11,600 nucleotides of DNA from an uncultured Flammeovirgaceae bacterium (GTDB lineage Bacteria > Bacteroidota > Bacteroidia > Cytophagales > Cyclobacteriaceae), in assembly GCA_937138955.1 (NCBI GenBank), contig CAKZPJ010000141.1, forward strand, positions 1-11,600, given 5' to 3'. Positions 1-7,195 of the stretch are shown here, piece by piece. How positions within the stretch are numbered: position 1 is the stretch's first letter; each line of letters begins with the position of its first letter. The position numbers and the translations under genes are program-made. The notes beneath the pieces were generated by a model, which was given only the letters and a program-made list of their open reading frames with translations, searched no databases and was not told the DNA's origin.

Positions 1-2
1 AG

Positions 3-38
3 CGTGAAACTGAAGTAGATCCGTATGATAAGATGTAA
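3..38 (+). CDS. Possible 3' end of a plus-strand gene (partial)
   Basis: Reading from base 3, eleven codons (RETEVDPYDKM) run into a TAA at 36-38. The acidic, polar composition is plausible for a protein tail, and a plus-strand gene ending here would face the rpsU terminator at 97-116. Nothing identifies the product. Frame 1 also ends early (SVKLK, then TAG at 16-18), so the frame choice is a guess. Confidence 0.3.
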   Translation, partial: RETEVDPYDKM

Positions 39-96
39 TAGTGTGAGGGCTGGCTCGCTTCTCGTAGGTTAAAAACTTTACAAATGTATCAATCAT

Positions 97-116
97 AAAA
101 AAAGGGCTAATGCCCT
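97..116 (-). terminator. Rho-independent terminator of rpsU
   Basis: Read on the minus strand, AGGGC (116-112), the loop ATTA and GCCCT (107-103) form a five-pair GC-rich stem that runs straight into a T tract (102-97). It lies 35 bases after the rpsU stop codon, as expected for a single-gene transcript. Confidence 0.8.
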
Positions 117-151
117 GAATATAAGAAAAAAACCAGCAAGTATTCTACTTA

Positions 152-346
152 CTAACCATTTTCCAAAGACTGCATACGCTGACGGTACGCGGCTTTAATT
201 CGTTCGGTACGACGAGATACTGAAGGCTTCTCGTAATGAGTACGCGAACGTAACTCCCGAAGGGTGCCTGTTTTTTCAAATTTTTTCTTAAACCGCTTTA
301 ATGCACGGTCAATTGATTCGTTTTCTTTTACATTTACGGTAATCAT
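152..346 (-). CDS. rpsU: 30S ribosomal protein bS21
   Basis: Small-subunit ribosomal protein that sits on the 30S platform near the 3' end of 16S rRNA. The 64-residue product starts MITVNVKE and has the family core [16 protein letters not shown] followed by a basic helix ([24 protein letters not shown]); length and sequence match Bacteroidota bS21. The ATG at 344-346 is chosen because the family begins there; the longer reading would need a TTG start at 374-376 and adds ten unrelated residues. A tyrosine stands at position 54, which, as I recall, is a residue implicated in tucking away the anti-Shine-Dalgarno tail in Flavobacterium ribosomes. The gene has its own promoter and terminator. The leader shows no AGGAGG-like site, unlike the extended one described for rpsU of many Flavobacteriales. 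Confidence 0.95.
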   Translation of the reverse strand: MITVNVKENESIDRALKRFKKKFEKTGTLRELRSRTHYEKPSVSRRTERIKAAYRQRMQSLENG

Positions 347-385
347 AAAATATTTTTTATTTTTGCAGCTCTTCAATTAAGACTG

Positions 386-416
386 CAAATTTACTAAATG
401 ATTTTAAGGAGAACAA
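386..416 (-). promoter_or_regulatory. Bacteroidota-type promoter of rpsU
   Basis: On the minus strand a TTG (416-414) is followed after 20 bases by TAAATTTG (393-386), a full match to the Bacteroidota primary sigma consensus TTG-N19-21-TAnnTTTG. Transcription would begin near 379-381, giving a leader of roughly 35 bases. Confidence 0.7.
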
Positions 417-545
417 CTCTTTTCAACTAAACTGACCACTAAGCTTCTCAGATGAATGCTTCACTATAAATAAGATCTTCAGCGAATAAGTTCAGTTACA
501 TATTTTCACTTTTTATTTAAAAAATTTATTAGAATAAGATAATTT

Positions 546-561
546 TATTACATTTGTAATA
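546..561. promoter_or_regulatory. Operator-like palindrome over the ugd -33 box
   Basis: TATTACA (546-552) and TGTAATA (555-561) form perfect seven-base inverted arms around a two-base centre. The palindrome covers the TTG (554-556) that serves as the -33 element of the ugd promoter, so a dimeric repressor bound here would block the polymerase. The region is AT-rich, so chance cannot be excluded, and no regulator gene lies nearby. Confidence 0.4.
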
Positions 562-583
562 TAGTTGATCTATACTATTTTTG
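554..583 (+). promoter_or_regulatory. Bacteroidota-type promoter of the ugd-uxs operon
   Basis: TTG at 554-556 is followed after 19 bases by TATTTTTG (576-583), matching TTG-N19-21-TAnnTTTG. The start of transcription would be near 588-590, about 20 bases before the ugd ATG. A second -7-like octamer, TACATTTG at 549-556, has no TTG at the right distance upstream. Confidence 0.65.
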
Positions 584-608
584 CTTATAAATTAAATTCT
601 GAAAGATT

Positions 609-1922
609 ATGAAGTTAGCAGTAGTTGGCACAGGGTATGTTGGTTTAGTAACCGGAACATGCTTTGCCGAGACCGGAAATACCGTTACTTGCGTTGATAT
701 TGATGAAAGAAAAGTAGCCAAGTTAAGAAATGGTGAAATTCCAATTTATGAACCTGGTTTAGATGCCCTATTTGACCGAAATATTAAACAAGGCCGCCTT
801 CACTTTACCACCAATCTTAAAGAGGGTATTGAAGGAGCCAAAGTTATCTTTTTAGCCCTGCCAACCCCCCCCGGTGAAGATGGTTCAGCCGATCTGCAGT
901 ACGTGCTAAAAGTAGCTTCTGACCTGGGACCTATTCTAGAAGACTATACAGTTATTGTAGATAAAAGCACCGTACCCGTAGGCACAGCCGAAAAAGTACG
1001 ATTGAAAATTGCCGAAAATGCTAAAGTTGATTTTAGTGTGGTATCGAACCCTGAGTTCTTGCGAGAAGGAGTGGCAGTAGAAGACTTTATGAAACCTGAT
1101 CGGGTTGTGGTAGGAACTACATCGCCTAAAGCACAGGAAGTTATGGATAAGCTGTATGCTCCCATGGTGCGACAAGGCAATCCGGTTATCTTCATGGATG
1201 AAGCTTCGGCTGAGCTTACTAAATATGCGGCTAACTCATTTTTAGCTACCAAGATTACCTTTATGAACGAGGTTGCTAATCTTTGTGAGCTTTTGGGAGC
1301 TGACGTAGATATGGTACGTAAAGGTATCGGCACGGATACCCGAATTGGTAAAAGATTCTTGTTTGCAGGTATTGGTTATGGAGGAAGTTGCTTTCCAAAA
1401 GATGTGCAGGCACTGGCCAAATCAGCTAAAGATGCCGATTATGACTTCAAGATTTTGAACTCGGTAATGGACATTAATCATGGGCAGAAAACCCGATTAA
1501 TTGATAAAGCCAAGGAACACTACGGGGGCGATCTAAAAGGTAAAACTATTGCCCTGTGGGGATTAGCGTTTAAGCCTTATACCGATGATATCCGAGAAGC
1601 ACCCGCTCTATATAATATAGAAGAACTAGTAAAGGCTGGTGCGAAGGTAAAAGCATATGATCCCGAAGCGATGAAAAATGTACGAGAGGTGGTCGGCGAT
1701 AAAATTGAGTACTGCGTAGATGAGTACCATGCTGCCGAACAAGCAGATGCAATTTTCATTATGACTGAGTGGCCTATTTTCCGCACCCCAGATTTTGAGA
1801 AACTTTCGTCAATTCTGAAAGGAAAGGTTATCTTTGACGGTAGAAACCTTTATGAACCAGATGCTATGAAGGAAAACGGATTTGTGTACTATAGCATCGG
1901 AAGAAAAGATATTCATGAGTAA
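609..1922 (+). CDS. ugd: UDP-glucose 6-dehydrogenase
   Basis: Cytoplasmic enzyme that oxidises UDP-glucose to UDP-glucuronate with two NAD+. The 437-residue length is typical. The N-terminal Rossmann domain has the GTGYVG dinucleotide loop (residues 7-12) and the acidic D30/D32 stretch after the second strand. The central helical region contains EFLREG (149-154) and [11 protein letters not shown] (205-215). The catalytic cysteine is C261 in GGSCFPKD. The C-terminal UDP-binding domain has [14 protein letters not shown] (317-330). No key residue is missing. The product is the substrate of the next gene, whose ATG lies inside the last codons of this one (8-base overlap), so the two are translationally coupled. 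Related UDP-sugar dehydrogenases (UDP-ManNAc or UDP-GalNAc type) are less likely because the next gene decarboxylates UDP-glucuronate. Confidence 0.95.
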   Translation: MKLAVVGTGYVGLVTGTCFAETGNTVTCVDIDERKVAKLRNGEIPIYEPGLDALFDRNIKQGRLHFTTNLKEGIEGAKVIFLALPTPPGEDGSADLQYVLKVASDLGPILEDYTVIVDKSTVPVGTAEKVRLKIAENAKVDFSVVSNPEFLREGVAVEDFMKPDRVVVGTTSPKAQEVMDKLYAPMVRQGNPVIFMDEASAELTKYAANSFLATKITFMNEVANLCELLGADVDMVRKGIGTDTRIGKRFLFAGIGYGGSCFPKDVQALAKSAKDADYDFKILNSVMDINHGQKTRLIDKAKEHYGGDLKGKTIALWGLAFKPYTDDIREAPALYNIEELVKAGAKVKAYDPEAMKNVREVVGDKIEYCVDEYHAAEQADAIFIMTEWPIFRTPDFEKLSSILKGKVIFDGRNLYEPDAMKENGFVYYSIGRKDIHE

Positions 1923-2853
1923 AAAACGCGTATTAATTACAGGGGGAGCCGGATTTCTTGGCTCCCATCTTTGCGAACGTTTCCTAAAAGAAGGTTATTA
2001 CGTCATTGCGATGGACAACCTAATTACGGGGAACATCAAAAATATTGAACACCTCATGCATCGCTCTGATTTTGAATATTATCACAGCGATGTTTCCAAT
2101 TATGTGCATGTGTCAGGCGATCTGGATTACATTTTGCACTTCGCTTCTCCTGCCAGTCCTATTGACTACCTCCAGATGCCTATTCAAACGCTAAAGGTAG
2201 GTTCTTTAGGAACACACAATTGTTTAGGACTGGCTCGAGCTAAAAATGCTCGTATTCTGGTGGCTTCCACATCAGAAGTATACGGCGATCCAACCGTTCA
2301 TCCCCAACCTGAATCGTACTGGGGCAATGTAAATCCGATTGGTCCCCGAGGAGTATACGATGAAGCCAAGCGGTTTCAAGAAGCAATCACGATGGCGTAT
2401 CATACTTATCATAAGTTAGAAACCCGAATCATTCGTATTTTTAATACCTATGGTCCGCGTATGCGTCTAAACGACGGACGCGCACTACCGGCTTTTTTAG
2501 GTCAAGCATTGCGAGGCCAGGATATCACCGTTTTCGGCGATGGTTCACAAACACGTTCTTTCTGCTACGTAGATGATTTGGTAGAAGGCATTTATCGCTT
2601 ACTTCTGAGTGACTATCCTCACCCAGTGAACATTGGTAATCCCGATGAGATCAGTATCAAAGATTTTGCTGAAGAAATTATTAAGCTGACTGGTACTGAT
2701 CAAAAAATTGTGTACAAACCACTACCGAAAGATGATCCCATGCAGCGAAAGCCAGACATTTCTCGCGCAAGGGAAATTTTGGGTTGGGAACCTAAGGTGT
2801 CCCGATCTGAAGGGCTAAAGATCACTTACGAATACTATAAGGATAAGGTGTAG
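1915..2853 (+). CDS. uxs: UDP-glucuronate decarboxylase (UDP-xylose synthase)
   Basis: NAD-dependent extended short-chain dehydrogenase that oxidises UDP-glucuronate at C4, decarboxylates it and reduces the product to UDP-xylose. The 312-residue protein starts [16 protein letters not shown] with the GxxGxxG cofactor loop (10-16). S120 and E121 in the STSEVYG segment and the Y148xxxK152 pair (YDEAKR) are the expected catalytic residues; LHFASPASP (75-83) and [14 protein letters not shown] (208-221) are classic for the UXS group. The ATG at 1915 overlaps the end of ugd by eight bases and is preferred because the family begins [10 protein letters not shown]; the upstream TTG at 1882 would add 11 residues read inside ugd. 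ArnA-type decarboxylases and dTDP-glucose dehydratases are related but fit the motifs less well. No glycosyltransferase is adjacent. Confidence 0.93.
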   Translation: MSKKRVLITGGAGFLGSHLCERFLKEGYYVIAMDNLITGNIKNIEHLMHRSDFEYYHSDVSNYVHVSGDLDYILHFASPASPIDYLQMPIQTLKVGSLGTHNCLGLARAKNARILVASTSEVYGDPTVHPQPESYWGNVNPIGPRGVYDEAKRFQEAITMAYHTYHKLETRIIRIFNTYGPRMRLNDGRALPAFLGQALRGQDITVFGDGSQTRSFCYVDDLVEGIYRLLLSDYPHPVNIGNPDEISIKDFAEEIIKLTGTDQKIVYKPLPKDDPMQRKPDISRAREILGWEPKVSRSEGLKITYEYYKDKV

Positions 2854-2865
2854 CTAGAAATAGCC

Positions 2866-2897
2866 GTTGTATCTAAGTTAACTGCTTGCGATACAAC
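2866..2897. repeat. Inverted repeat at the uxs/pdxJ convergence
   Basis: GTTGTATC (2866-2873) and GATACAAC (2890-2897) are perfect eight-base inverted arms with a 16-base spacer. The structure spans the pdxJ stop codon and lies 13 bases after the uxs stop. A smaller stem, GCTA-GAAA-TAGC, precedes it at 2853-2864. It could separate the convergent transcripts, but neither strand has a T tract directly after it, so it is not a standard terminator. Confidence 0.4.
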
Positions 2898-3586
2898 TGA
2901 ATCGTATTTTCTAATCCGTAGTAAAGCGCGTCGCAAATAAGGGCATGGCCAATGGACACTTCATCAAGATACGGAATTTGTTCCTTCAAATAGCGAAGGT
3001 TTTTCAAATCTAAGTCGTGTCCAGCATTAATTCCTAATTTTAGCACCCTTGCTTTATCAGCTGCCTGAACATACGATGCGACTGCCTTCTCTTGATTTAG
3101 AGGGTAGTGTTGGGCATAGGGTTCGGTGTAAAGTTCAATTCGATCAGTACCTGCTGAAGCGGCTCCTTCCACCATTTCTATATCGGGATCTACGAAAATA
3201 GAAGTTCTTACTCCCCATTCTTTAATTTGAGCAATTGTTTCTTTTAGGAACTCGGCTTTCTCTACGGTATTCCAGCCCGCATTTGAGGTGAGTACATGCG
3301 GAGGATCAGGCACTAGTGTAGCTTGAGCCGGTCGCACTTTCTCAATCACTTTTAAATAGCGTTCATCGGGATACCCTTCAATATTGAATTCAGTAGTCAC
3401 TACATCTTTGAGTTCCATTACATCATCGTAGCGAATGTGACGCTCGTCAGGCCGAGGGTGAACGGTGATTCCTTGAGCCCCAAATCTTTCAGCATCTTGG
3501 GCTACTTGCGTTACACTAGGGTTATTTCCACCCCGAGCATTACGTAGTGTGGCAATTTTATTGATGTTTACACTTAACTTCGTCAT
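2873..3586 (-). CDS. pdxJ: Pyridoxine 5'-phosphate synthase
   Basis: Last ring-closing enzyme of DXP-dependent vitamin B6 synthesis: it condenses 1-deoxy-D-xylulose 5-phosphate with 3-amino-2-oxopropyl phosphate to give pyridoxine 5'-phosphate. The 237-residue TIM barrel shows the family motifs in order: [15 protein letters not shown] (6-20), [14 protein letters not shown] (39-52, with H43, R45 and H50), FNIEGYP with E70, INAGHDLDL (active-site loop histidine) and EVSIGHALI near the end. The E. coli D-H pair at residues 9-10 is N-K here, which I recall as the usual form in Bacteroidota. It is alone on the minus strand, convergent with uxs (19-base gap) and divergent from yqeY (155-base gap). 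In many Bacteroidota pdxJ is close to the CBS/nadK genes, as here. Confidence 0.95.
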   Translation of the reverse strand: MTKLSVNINKIATLRNARGGNNPSVTQVAQDAERFGAQGITVHPRPDERHIRYDDVMELKDVVTTEFNIEGYPDERYLKVIEKVRPAQATLVPDPPHVLTSNAGWNTVEKAEFLKETIAQIKEWGVRTSIFVDPDIEMVEGAASAGTDRIELYTEPYAQHYPLNQEKAVASYVQAADKARVLKLGINAGHDLDLKNLRYLKEQIPYLDEVSIGHALICDALYYGLENTIQLYRKQLT

Positions 3587-3591
3587 TACTT

Positions 3592-3599
3592 CAAATTTA
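3592..3599 (-). promoter_or_regulatory. Possible -7 element close to the pdxJ start
   Basis: On the minus strand TAAATTTG (3599-3592) matches the Bacteroidota -7 octamer and ends five bases before the pdxJ ATG. If used, the mRNA would have almost no leader. No TTG is present 19-21 bases upstream, so the match may be chance in AT-rich DNA. Confidence 0.25.
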
Positions 3600-3692
3600 C
3601 GTATACTTGAAATTAATAATGATTGATAAATAATGTCTACCTGTTGTACTATGCATTTTAGCCATTAGTCATCAATTACTATTATTTAAACG

Positions 3693-3723
3693 TTAGAATA
3701 GGAAGTCAATATCTATAACTTTA
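3693..3723 (+). promoter_or_regulatory. Probable promoter of the yqeY-cvpA genes
   Basis: TTA (3693-3695), 20 bases, then TAACTTTA (3716-3723): each box differs by one base from TTG and TAnnTTTG, and the spacing is right. Transcription would start about 10 bases before the yqeY ATG. Confidence 0.35.
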
Positions 3724-3741
3724 TCAACTTAGCAAAAAGAT

Positions 3742-4191
3742 ATGAGCCTTAAACAGCAAGTAGAAGCCGACCTGAAAGACGCGATGCGGGCAAAAGACCA
3801 AGATACTTTACGTGCCCTGCGCGGTATTAAATCCATGATACTGCTAGCCGAGACCGAAAAAGGTGCTAAAAATGATCTTACTGAAACCGCTGAAATGCAG
3901 TTGCTAACTAAAGCTGCCAAACAGCGCAAAGAATCGCTGGAGACCTTTCAGCAACAGGGGCGGGATGATTTGGCCGCCAAAGAACAAGCCGAGTTAGACG
4001 TTATTAGCCGCTACCTGCCTCAACCTATGACTGAGGCAGAGGTAAAGGAAGTTCTTCAGCAAATCATTGAGGAAGAAGGTGCTTCAGGGATGAAAGACAT
4101 GGGAAAAGTAATGGGGCGCGCTTCTAAGGAACTAGCTGGCCGCGCCGACGGGAAGACCATGTCTGCTATGGTTCGCCAACTTTTAGCTTAG
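3742..4191 (+). CDS. yqeY: GatB/YqeY domain protein
   Basis: A 149-residue helical protein of the YqeY family, related to the C-terminal tRNA-contacting part of the GatB subunit of Asp/Glu-tRNA amidotransferase. The family signature is clear: an N-terminal helix (SLKQQVEADLKDAMRAKD), LRALRGIKSMILLAE (23-37), an EL-x-VISRYLPQPMTEAEV linker near the middle, and a GMKDMGKVMG segment followed by GRADGKTMSAMVRQLL at the end. Length is typical of stand-alone YqeY. It has no known enzymatic activity; a role linked to tRNA or tRNA-dependent amidation is inferred from homology only. It is followed after five bases by the CvpA-family gene, so the two should share a transcript. Confidence 0.9.
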   Translation: MSLKQQVEADLKDAMRAKDQDTLRALRGIKSMILLAETEKGAKNDLTETAEMQLLTKAAKQRKESLETFQQQGRDDLAAKEQAELDVISRYLPQPMTEAEVKEVLQQIIEEEGASGMKDMGKVMGRASKELAGRADGKTMSAMVRQLLA

Positions 4192-4196
4192 TAAGC

Positions 4197-4736
4197 GTGA
4201 CTGGTTGGGATTGGGCGTTAGTTACCATTCTTTTTCTCGGAGCGTATCGGGGATACAAGAAAGGAATTTTACTAGAGGCAATTGCTATAGTTGGTTTTAT
4301 AGTAGCCCTCATCGCTGCATTGCACCTTCTGCCCCAGTCTACCGCTTGGCTAACTGATCAGTTCGGTTCTGAGAACAACGTACTGCCTATTCTGGCGTTT
4401 CTTCTAACATTCATTGTCATTGTGGTTACCATCACTATGTTAGGCCGGTTGCTTAAAAGTGTTATTCATCTTACACCTTTGGGGTTTGCCGATGATGTAC
4501 TCGGTGCTGCCCTAGGCGCAGTGAAGTGGGCATTTATACTAAGCCTACTGTTGGCAGCTTTAGATTGGGCAGAAATAGAAGTAGACTCTCTAAAAAATGG
4601 TCAGCTTTACGGACTATTACGCCCATTTTCCTCATTAGTCATCGATCAAATTATATTGTGGTTTCCGACAATGGAAGAAATGGTAAAAACTATTGACAAC
4701 TTTTTCAAGGAAAAACAGTCTTTATCATTACATTAA
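4197..4736 (+). CDS. CvpA-family inner-membrane protein
   Basis: A 179-residue integral membrane protein. It opens with the family pattern WDW-ALVTILFLGAYRGYKKGIL and has hydrophobic segments at about 5-17, 24-45, 62-82 and 101-122, followed by a polar C-terminal tail (about 123-179). CvpA is named for its need in colicin V production in E. coli; its molecular activity is not established. The GTG at 4197 is chosen because it lies five bases after yqeY and starts exactly at the conserved N-terminus; no in-frame ATG is near. Tight spacing implies coupling to yqeY. The following gene is 73 bases away with a possible promoter of its own. Confidence 0.85.
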   Translation: MTGWDWALVTILFLGAYRGYKKGILLEAIAIVGFIVALIAALHLLPQSTAWLTDQFGSENNVLPILAFLLTFIVIVVTITMLGRLLKSVIHLTPLGFADDVLGAALGAVKWAFILSLLLAALDWAEIEVDSLKNGQLYGLLRPFSSLVIDQIILWFPTMEEMVKTIDNFFKEKQSLSLH

Positions 4737-4753
4737 GCTCACAAAAATCAAGA

Positions 4754-4786
4754 TTGGTAAACGTATTGCCTGACATTTTATGTTTA
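4754..4786 (+). promoter_or_regulatory. Possible promoter before the hydrolase-CBS-nadK genes
   Basis: TTG (4754-4756) and TATGTTTA (4779-4786) are separated by 22 bases, one more than usual, and the -7 box lacks the final G. It sits in the only sizeable gap between the CvpA-family gene and the hydrolase, which makes it plausible but not certain. Confidence 0.28.
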
Positions 4787-4809
4787 CTGTAAATAACGAC
4801 AACTGATTT

Positions 4810-5574
4810 ATGGATTATCAGATACACGAAAGAAACGGCTATCGTTATGTAGACGAAGGAGAAGGTGAGATCATGTTGCTCCTACACGGTTTGTTTGGAG
4901 CACTTAGCAATTGGGCTGGAGTTGTAGAGCACTTTAGGCATCAATACCGAGTACTAATTCCGATGTTGCCGGTCTACGAAATGCCTGTACGCAAGGCGGG
5001 CTTGGGCGGACTACATACTTATGTAGAGAAGTTCGTTGCTGAGATGGAGATACGCGACCTTACTGTTATGGGAAATTCTTTGGGGGGCCACATTGGGCTT
5101 ATCTTTACAATCTCAAATCAGGAACGTGTAAAACAGTTAATCTTAACGGGTAGCTCAGGACTATTTGAAAATTCAATGGGTGGATCGTTTCCTAAACGAG
5201 GTAACTATCAATATATTAAAGAGCGTGTAGAATATACGTTTTACGATCCATCTACTATCAGTAAAGAATACATTGACGAAATCTTTGAAACAGTAAGTAG
5301 TATTCCCAAATGTATGTCTATTGTGCAAATTGCTAAGTCGGCTCAGAGGCACAATATGGCTGATCAGATTCATCAAATAAAGGTGCCCACGTTGCTTATT
5401 TGGGGGCTGAATGATACCATTACACCGCCTATCGTTGCTCATGATTTTAATCGCTTAATACCTGATTCTACCCTACGTTTTATTGATCACTGCTGCCATG
5501 CTCCCATGATGGAACAGCCTGAAAGATTTAATTATGTGCTGGCTGAGTTTTTAGAAGAACCCTCTTTTGTATGA
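4810..5574 (+). CDS. Alpha/beta-fold hydrolase
   Basis: A 254-residue cytoplasmic alpha/beta hydrolase with no signal peptide. The oxyanion loop is HGLFG (26-30), the nucleophile elbow is GNSLGG with S90, the acid is D202 in WGLNDTITPP, and the base is H230 in the HCCHAPMMEQPE segment; a cap region lies at about 120-185. The complete triad means it should be an active esterase, lipase-like enzyme or C-C hydrolase, but the substrate cannot be read from the sequence. The stop overlaps the start of the next gene by four bases (ATGA at 5571-5574), so it is coupled to the CBS protein and nadK. Its fixed place beside CBS/nadK genes in many Bacteroidota, which I recall but cannot check here, suggests a shared housekeeping role. 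Confidence 0.9.
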   Translation: MDYQIHERNGYRYVDEGEGEIMLLLHGLFGALSNWAGVVEHFRHQYRVLIPMLPVYEMPVRKAGLGGLHTYVEKFVAEMEIRDLTVMGNSLGGHIGLIFTISNQERVKQLILTGSSGLFENSMGGSFPKRGNYQYIKERVEYTFYDPSTISKEYIDEIFETVSSIPKCMSIVQIAKSAQRHNMADQIHQIKVPTLLIWGLNDTITPPIVAHDFNRLIPDSTLRFIDHCCHAPMMEQPERFNYVLAEFLEEPSFV

Positions 5575-6236
5575 ATGCTTTCAACTTTGTTAATCCACTA
5601 ATACCGGTACTCAAACCGGACGATAATATTGCCAAAGCTACCGCTTTGCTAGACGATCAAGCTCTAAATCAGCTCCCGGTCGTGCGCGAAGGGCAGTTTC
5701 AAGGCTTTATTACTAGCGATATGCTATTTGATGATCTATTTGATCACTCTACAGTGGGTAAGTATCACCTTAATCCAGATAAGTGTGTGGTTTATTCTAA
5801 CCAGCATTTTTATGAAGTAGTGAAGGCCTTTTCTGATTGTGATCTATCAATGCTCGCTCTTGTAGATGAGAACCATGAATATCTTGGAGCATTCGACGCT
5901 CAGGATTTACTAAGAGCTTTTTCTGAGACTACGGCAGTTCAGTCACCGGGTAGTATTATTGAAATATCAATTGAGCAAATTGACTACTCTTTAGCTGAAA
6001 TTACTCGTCTGATTGAGTCTGATGGAGTTAAAATTATAGGCTGTTTCATGCAAAACGATATTGCCGATTCAAACTTTATCAAGTTAACCCTGAAGCTAGA
6101 TCGCAAAGATGCAACGCGAACAGTTGCTACGCTAGAGCGATTTAGCTACAATGTTGTTTCTTTATTTCAAGAAGCTTCCATAGCTTCGTATGATAAGGAG
6201 CGGCTTGATGCACTGCTTCGTTACCTAGATATTTAA
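5571..6236 (+). CDS. CBS-pair protein with C-terminal ACT-like domain
   Basis: A 221-residue soluble protein. The first CBS motif covers about 8-57 (IPVLKPDDNIAKAT, then QLPVVREGQFQGFITSDML), the second about 70-118 (FYEVVKAFSDCDLSMLALVDENHEYLGAF). Residues 127-205 (IIEISIEQIDYSLAEITRLIE, then VKIIGCF, IKLTLKL and ATLERFSYNVVSLF) follow a beta-alpha-beta-beta-alpha-beta order that resembles an ACT domain, as in AcuB-like proteins. CBS pairs usually bind adenine nucleotides and ACT domains small metabolites, so a sensory role is inferred; there is no catalytic domain. It overlaps the hydrolase stop by four bases and ends 10 bases before nadK, which makes regulation of NAD kinase or of the hydrolase a reasonable hypothesis. 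No partner is shown by sequence. Confidence 0.85.
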   Translation: MNAFNFVNPLIPVLKPDDNIAKATALLDDQALNQLPVVREGQFQGFITSDMLFDDLFDHSTVGKYHLNPDKCVVYSNQHFYEVVKAFSDCDLSMLALVDENHEYLGAFDAQDLLRAFSETTAVQSPGSIIEISIEQIDYSLAEITRLIESDGVKIIGCFMQNDIADSNFIKLTLKLDRKDATRTVATLERFSYNVVSLFQEASIASYDKERLDALLRYLDI

Positions 6237-6246
6237 ATGATCATGA

Positions 6247-7122
6247 ATGAGGTTTGCGATTCACGGAAGAAAGATTAATGAAAATAGCCTAAACTGTATT
6301 CAACATCTGTTAGATGAACTCCGTAAGCATCATGCGCACGTAAATATATCTGACACTTTATTCGCCCATCTTAAAGACTCTCCGATTAACCATCCGGCCG
6401 AACTAGTGTATTCCTCTCAAATAGGTGTACCAGATGTAGATTTTGTGATTAGCATTGGTGGAGATGGTACTTTGCTTGAGACCGTTACCCATATTCGTAA
6501 AAAGGAGATACCGGTATTAGGCATCAATGTAGGTAGGCTTGGTTTTTTAGCTACCGTATCTCAAGATCAAATTACTACAGCCATTAGTGCGCTGTTTGAA
6601 GAACAGTATTCTTACGATCATAGAACATTAATAGAAACCCATGGAACAGCTGGCATACCGGCTGAACTTAATTTCGCGCTAAATGAATTAACGGTTATTA
6701 AAAAAGACACATCAACCATGATTGTAGCTCACGCCTATCTTGATGACCGTTATCTAAACTCTTATTGGGCAGATGGATTAATAATTTCCACACCCACAGG
6801 ATCTACCGGCTACTCGCTTAGTTGTGGCGGGCCGGTAGTCTCACCACAATCCAGCAACCTGATAATTACTCCTATTAGCCCGCATAATTTAACGGTGCGA
6901 CCATTAGTTGTTTCAGATCAGAGCCAGATTACTATTCGGGTAGAAAGCCGGAGTGATAGCTACCTTATAGCACTCGATTCACGTTCATACCCAGTCACTA
7001 CCGAGGAACCATTTCAACTGCGTAAGGCTCCCTTCCAAGTCAAATTAATAAAGTTTGAAGGGAATGACTTTCTAGAAACATTACGCCAGAAGCTGAATTG
7101 GGGTCTTGATGTAAGAAATTAG
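6247..7122 (+). CDS. nadK: NAD kinase
   Basis: Cytoplasmic ATP- (or polyphosphate-) dependent kinase that makes NADP+ from NAD+. The 291-residue length is usual. The GGDGT motif with its catalytic aspartate is at 71-75, followed by PVLGINVGRLGFLA (89-102); the conserved NE pair is at 146-147 (LNELTV), and the TPTGSTGYSLSCGGP loop (182-196) with ITPISPHNLTVRPLV follows. All key residues are present. The ATG at 6247 gives the expected MRFAIHGR start; two earlier ATGs (6237, 6243) are in another frame. It lies 10 bases after the CBS gene and is probably co-expressed with it; the next gene begins 73 bases later. Confidence 0.95.
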   Translation: MRFAIHGRKINENSLNCIQHLLDELRKHHAHVNISDTLFAHLKDSPINHPAELVYSSQIGVPDVDFVISIGGDGTLLETVTHIRKKEIPVLGINVGRLGFLATVSQDQITTAISALFEEQYSYDHRTLIETHGTAGIPAELNFALNELTVIKKDTSTMIVAHAYLDDRYLNSYWADGLIISTPTGSTGYSLSCGGPVVSPQSSNLIITPISPHNLTVRPLVVSDQSQITIRVESRSDSYLIALDSRSYPVTTEEPFQLRKAPFQVKLIKFEGNDFLETLRQKLNWGLDVRN

Positions 7123-7195
7123 CCTTCAATTAGTTGCTTAACGGCTCAAAACCGAGTAAACTTGTTCTGGCTATCTATACCTTATTACCCTTTAT

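Noticed and set aside
549..556. TACATTTG as the main -7 box of ugd
   Set aside because: No TTG lies at the proper distance upstream, whereas TATTTTTG at 576-583 has one at 19 bases.
936..1333. Two antisense open frames inside ugd (79 and 129 codons)
   Set aside because: They mirror the codons of a clear UDP-glucose dehydrogenase, show no family motif and have no promoter; shadow frames.
5173..5442. Antisense frame of 89 codons inside the alpha/beta hydrolase
   Set aside because: Low-complexity shadow of a gene with a full catalytic triad; no start context.
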